From CADEFF01 sp964569315 (GTDB lineage Bacteria > Pseudomonadota > Alphaproteobacteria > Dongiales > Dongiaceae): 9,863 nucleotides of DNA. This document shows positions 7,574 to 9,863 of this stretch, in pieces (position 1 is the stretch's first letter; the number at the start of each line of letters is the position of its first letter). Location: assembly GCA_964569315.1 (NCBI GenBank), contig CAZMUZ010000134.1, positions 1-9,863 of the forward strand. The letters run 5' to 3'. A program made the translations under genes and the position numbers. The notes under the pieces are model-generated. The model did no database searches. It worked only from the letters and a program-made list of their open reading frames with translations, and was not told where the DNA came from.

Positions 7574-8296
7574 ATGCTAGGGAAACGGATGGCGGTCGAG
7601 AACAACCGCGGCGACACGCGCAACGGCGCGCCTCAGGCGAACGAGACGAAACCGGCGGAGCCCGCCCGCAACGAGCCGCGCGGCGTGCCCGGCACCACGC
7701 GGAGCTATGGCCGGCCCGAGACGATGCCCGCGGCCGCGCCCTCCCTGGCGGCGCCCGTGATGCGGGAACCGGGCCGGGTGCCGGGCGGCTTCCCGCAGTT
7801 CCGGCCGGCCCGCGCCGAGGGCGAGGTGCCGCCGGCGGCGGCCGAGGGCGAAGGCAAGCGCCTCATGGTCGGGCGCCATATCGTGCTTTCCGGCGAGATC
7901 CGCACCTGCGACCGGCTGGTGGTCGAAGGCTGCGTCGAGGCCTCGCTGTTCGATACCCGGGCGGTCGAGATCGCGCCGGGCGGCGTATTCCGCGGCTCGG
8001 CCTCCATCGAATCGGCCGAGATCGGCGGATTGTTCGAGGGCGATCTGGTGGTGCGCGAGCGGCTGCTGCTCAAAGGCACCGGCCGGATCGTCGGCAATGT
8101 GCAATATGGCGAGCTCGAGATCGAGCGCGGCGGCGTGGTGAGCGGGCGGCTCGATGCGCTCGCACCCGAGGCCGACCGCGCCCAACCGGTCGCGGCCCCG
8201 GCGCCGCGACTGGCGGAAGAAAAAGGTCGGCCGGGCGAGCGTGGACCGGGCGAGCGTGGGAATGGGGCTGCGACAGATGCGCGAGAGGCCGGCTGA
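7574..8296 (+). CDS. Bactofilin (polymer-forming cytoskeletal protein)
   Basis: Bactofilins self-assemble without nucleotide into membrane-associated filaments that place cell-wall and envelope enzymes. The 240-residue protein has a polar, Pro/Ala/Arg-rich N-terminal region (1-95), then the bactofilin beta-helix core (about 96-197). The core begins KRLMVGRHIVLSGEIRTCDRLVVEGCVE and continues as short strands with Gly turns (APGGVFRGSASI, GLFEGDLVV, GTGRIVGNVQYGELEIERGGVVSGRLDA). A disordered C-terminal tail follows and includes a doubled PGERG (220-229) encoded by a 15-bp tandem duplication. The N-terminal extension is long for a bactofilin. It sits between a membrane protein and a lipoprotein gene, and the three are probably one operon. 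The core assignment is firm; which process it scaffolds is unknown, though ampG elsewhere in the window shows no direct link. Confidence 0.93.
   Translation: MLGKRMAVENNRGDTRNGAPQANETKPAEPARNEPRGVPGTTRSYGRPETMPAAAPSLAAPVMREPGRVPGGFPQFRPARAEGEVPPAAAEGEGKRLMVGRHIVLSGEIRTCDRLVVEGCVEASLFDTRAVEIAPGGVFRGSASIESAEIGGLFEGDLVVRERLLLKGTGRIVGNVQYGELEIERGGVVSGRLDALAPEADRAQPVAAPAPRLAEEKGRPGERGPGERGNGAATDAREAG
8231..8260 (+). repeat. 15-bp tandem duplication in the bactofilin tail
   Basis: CCGGGCGAGCGTGGA (8231-8245) is repeated at 8246-8260 with one final base changed. It is in frame and encodes Pro-Gly-Glu-Arg-Gly twice in the disordered C-terminal tail, close to the start of the lipoprotein gene. Confidence 0.9.
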
Positions 8297-8765
8297 GCGG
8301 CAAACGCTCGGCGGGAAATCGACGACGGCAGATCGGCGAATCGGCGCGGGCGGAGCGATGCTGGCGGCGGTGCTGCTGCTGGCTGCCTGCGCGGCACCGC
8401 CACGCCCTGCGACGCTCGCCGCCAAGCCCGTCGTGCCGCGCGAGCAGGTTCCGCCCAACGCCGCGAAGCCGCCCTTGCCCGCCCCGGACAAGGCCGCCGC
8501 GGCGCCGGCCGCCCGCTCGGCCGACATCATCGGTCTCGGCACGGACGCGGTCGAAAAGCTGCTGGGCGAGCCGGAAATGGTGCGGCAGGATGCGCCCGCC
8601 GAGGTCTGGCAATATCGCAGCGAGGCCTGCGTCGTGGATCTCTATCTCTATCCGGCGCAGGCCTCCTATCGCGTCGTCTATATCGAGGCGCGCGATCCCT
8701 CCGCCGCGAGCGTCGCCGCCGACAACTGCTTCAAGAGCCTGGCGCCCCGACGGCCGGCGATCTGA
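8277..8765 (+). CDS. Small lipoprotein with BamE/SmpA-like C-terminal segment
   Basis: A probable outer- or inner-membrane lipoprotein of 162 residues. Residues 28-38 (MLAAVLLLAAC) form a short hydrophobic core ending in a lipobox, with Cys38 as the lipidated residue; the arginines before it make the n-region. A Pro/Ala-rich linker (39-80) follows. The folded part (82-155) reads GLGTDAVEKLLGEPEMV, then EVWQYRSEACVVDLYLY and YRVVYIEARD, the helix-then-strands pattern of BamE/SmpA-like domains; Cys118 and Cys151 could form a disulfide. The start is uncertain: ATG 8277 overlaps the bactofilin end by 20 bp, ATG 8262 is also possible, and ATG 8358 would leave no positive n-region. It is likely the last gene of the EI24-bactofilin operon. 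I do not recognise a named family; the BamE resemblance is by pattern only. Confidence 0.8.
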   Translation: MRERPAERQTLGGKSTTADRRIGAGGAMLAAVLLLAACAAPPRPATLAAKPVVPREQVPPNAAKPPLPAPDKAAAAPAARSADIIGLGTDAVEKLLGEPEMVRQDAPAEVWQYRSEACVVDLYLYPAQASYRVVYIEARDPSAASVAADNCFKSLAPRRPAI

Positions 8766-8771
8766 GACGTG

Positions 8772-8919
8772 GTCACCAGCGCCAAGCGGACACCGGGCTT
8801 GAACGTTACTTACAAGTCGGCCTGCTTTTTGGCCCATCGGATCCACGACGAAGGCGCTCAAGGGCATTGTCGGCAAGCGGTTGACCTATCGTGGCGTGAT
8901 CCCGCGTGCGCAGAAATAA
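8772..8919 (+). pseudogene. IS1595-family transposase relic, internally deleted and frameshifted
   Basis: Two disconnected pieces of an IS1595 (ISXO2-like) transposase lie end to end. The first, from about 8772 to 8847 in the lipoprotein frame, encodes TSAKR and then NVTYKSACFLAHRIHDE, matching the helix-turn-helix region (typically V-T-Y-K-T-A-W-F-M-A-H-R-I-R-E). The second, from about 8845 to the TAA at 8917-8919 in another frame, encodes TTKALKGIVGKRLTYRG, matching the C-terminal tail of the same family (A-I-K-G-x-x-G-K-R-L-T-Y-R). The zinc ribbon at the N-terminus and the whole DDE-type catalytic domain between the pieces are gone, so it cannot transpose. It starts directly after the lipoprotein stop and is still GC-rich. 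No terminal inverted repeats could be recognised. Matching is from memory of family consensus, not from a search. Confidence 0.72.
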
Positions 8920-8929
8920 TCGAATCGGG

Positions 8930-8951
8930 TCAATATATTACAAGATATTGA
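8930..8951. repeat. 7-bp inverted repeat overlapping a promoter
   Basis: TCAATAT (8930-8936) and ATATTGA (8945-8951) are perfect inverted copies with 8 bases between. The right arm overlaps the TTGATT element at 8948-8953. The arrangement resembles an operator, but a chance palindrome in AT-rich DNA is possible. Confidence 0.5.
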
Positions 8952-8976
8952 TTCAAAACGAAGAATCGTGTATAAG
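8948..8976 (+). promoter_or_regulatory. Sigma70-type promoter in the AT-rich junction
   Basis: TTGATT (8948-8953) and TATAAG (8971-8976) are 17 bases apart, the ideal spacing. Predicted start is near 8983, reading toward a T-tract hairpin at 9071-9091 and into the 3' end of the convergent DUF3800 gene. It may drive a short RNA or antisense transcript; no convincing protein follows it. Confidence 0.45.
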
Positions 8977-9070
8977 GTATTGGGCCGCGCTGGATCGCCC
9001 GCCGTGGTCACACGGCACTTCTTCGAGATGTCTGCCCATAGGATGGCGGACTACAAACTCAAAGATGATT

Positions 9071-9091
9071 GGCTCCAGGCAGCCTTTTTTT
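9071..9091 (+). terminator. Short hairpin followed by seven T residues
   Basis: GGCT (9071-9074) pairs with AGCC (9081-9084) around a 6-base loop and is followed directly by seven T (9085-9091). The T-run fits an intrinsic terminator for plus-strand transcription, but a 4-bp stem is short. It abuts the stop codon of the convergent DUF3800 gene. Confidence 0.35.
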
Positions 9092-9863
9092 ATAAGCGGT
9101 TCTCAGGCATGCCATACGTCCGAAAGATTGTCTTTTGGGCGTCTGTCAGGTTGGCGCCTGAAAGTGAATGGGGCCACACTGTGAAGCCCTCGTCGAAATA
9201 TTTCCCCGTGAGGTCCCGGCAGACTCGTGGCTGTAACATCGCTGCATAGTCGGATATGCAAGATATGTTGGGATGTGTGTTGACGGCCTGGAAAAACGAA
9301 CTGGCAATAACATCTGCCAGTTGCAACCCAGCACGTTGCGCGTGGTCATAGAACTGAATGTGGTCGAAGCTAAACGCCGACCAATTGGGCGTTCTCTTGT
9401 TCAGGAAAGCATTTTTGTCCTGTGCCCATAACCGGGTGTAGTAATCCGTGAACTCTCTCCGGCTTATATCTCTACGTCTCGAAAATTCAATCTGCAATTT
9501 ATGGCCGGATGTTCTGGTTTGCGCGCTCTTGGCCGCGCAGAAGTCAGTAACCCTCTCCAGGAGTATCCGAGTCAGCCATAGATAGAACCAATGCTTATGC
9601 TGACTCACCATTGCCGCACGATGGTTTCGATGGCGTCGCATGTTCTGCTTGTTAGAAATGACGGTGAACAAGCGCACCGGAAGGCAGGCAACATCTTGGC
9701 AAACGGATCGCTTTTGTCGGTCGCTAAGGGTCCGAAAATGCAGATTGTCAGATTGAGTATTCTTGGCCCGATCACGGATAGCCCTAAGCCACTGCGGGAC
9801 TTGGCGTTCGTTTTCTCTGCTGGCCACGACAGCGCTTAGAATGAACCACTCTGACGCTCCTCC
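9090..9863 (-). CDS. DUF3800 domain-containing protein, 5' end beyond the window
   Basis: The minus-strand frame is open from the right edge to the TAA at 9092-9090, giving 257 visible residues; the true start lies outside. Just inside the edge the translation reads ASEWFILSAVVAS, the strand that in DUF3800 proteins follows the N-terminal D-E-S-G motif, so only a short N-terminal piece is missing. Further features are LHFRTLSDRQK, the basic middle region and GLQLADVIASSFFQAV (the conserved Q-L-A-D motif near the C-terminus). DUF3800 proteins have conserved acidic residues that suggest a metal-dependent enzyme, but no function is established; they are common on prophages, plasmids and accessory islands. 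Base composition and codon use differ from the genes to the left. A GTG at 9827 is not the likely start because homologous sequence continues upstream of it. Confidence 0.85.
   Translation of the reverse strand, partial: GGASEWFILSAVVASRENERQVPQWLRAIRDRAKNTQSDNLHFRTLSDRQKRSVCQDVACLPVRLFTVISNKQNMRRHRNHRAAMVSQHKHWFYLWLTRILLERVTDFCAAKSAQTRTSGHKLQIEFSRRRDISRREFTDYYTRLWAQDKNAFLNKRTPNWSAFSFDHIQFYDHAQRAGLQLADVIASSFFQAVNTHPNISCISDYAAMLQPRVCRDLTGKYFDEGFTVWPHSLSGANLTDAQKTIFRTYGMPENRL

Larger units (their letters stand above)
8920..9863. other. AT-richer, probably acquired segment
   Basis: After the transposase relic the base composition drops from strongly GC-rich to roughly balanced, and codons such as AAA, ATT, TTA and ATA become common. 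The change is abrupt, close to 8920, and lasts to the right edge. It contains the DUF3800 gene. Between 8920 and 9089 there is no supported gene, only a promoter-like element, an inverted repeat and a T-tract hairpin. Acquisition by transfer is inferred from composition and the adjacent IS relic. Confidence 0.7.

Noticed and set aside
6841..8802. Plus-strand open frame of 653 codons
   Set aside because: It overlaps the EI24, bactofilin and lipoprotein genes in another frame and is Arg/Ala-rich without domains.
8906..9184. Plus-strand frame of 92 codons across the IS relic end
   Set aside because: It begins inside the transposase tail in a third frame and runs antisense to DUF3800; it has no recognisable features.
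8968..9249. Plus-strand frame of 93 codons (GTG start) after the AT-rich promoter
   Set aside because: The GTG precedes the predicted transcription start, the product resembles nothing I know, and half of it is antisense to the well-supported DUF3800 gene.

Overview
The window is high-GC, densely packed chromosomal DNA whose proteins look alphaproteobacterial. The Pst/Pho order, the AmpG, TypA and adenosine-kinase-type PfkB proteins and the bactofilin suggest Rhodospirillales or a near relative. This is a judgement from protein character, not a search. From about position 8920 the composition shifts to clearly more AT-rich DNA with different codon use, which marks a horizontally acquired segment.

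Layout. Positions 1-1724 (+) carry the end of the phosphate regulon operon: pstB (C-terminal part), phoU and phoB, packed with an 8-bp phoU/phoB overlap. Converging on it on the minus strand are an AmpG muropeptide permease and a YmdB-type macrodomain protein joined stop-to-start (TGAATG). Upstream, also on minus, lie typA and a PfkB-family (adenosine-kinase-like) sugar kinase, separated from each other by a GC hairpin and a 3 x 16 bp tandem repeat. A 178-bp divergent intergenic region (6700-6877), with a promoter-like element for each direction, leads to a plus-strand cluster of three envelope genes: an EI24/CysZ-type membrane protein, a bactofilin and a small lipoprotein with a BamE-like C-terminal segment. 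Their spacing (3 bp, then a short overlap) implies one operon.

Right of the lipoprotein the chromosome is disturbed. A relic of an IS1595-family transposase starts immediately after the lipoprotein stop. Only a helix-turn-helix stretch and the C-terminal tail survive, in different frames, with the whole catalytic domain deleted. Beyond it lies AT-rich DNA with a good promoter-like element overlapping a 7-bp inverted repeat, a short structured stretch ending in a T-tract, and a minus-strand DUF3800 gene that runs off the right edge.

The points most worth a second look are: the macrodomain carries Cys where YmdB has its catalytic Asp35, and is coupled to ampG; the IS1595 relic and DUF3800 mark an acquired island; a short transcription unit, possibly an sRNA, lies between relic and DUF3800 gene; and a tandem repeat is seeded by the kinase stop codon. 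I did not find a convincing wholly new multi-gene system here.
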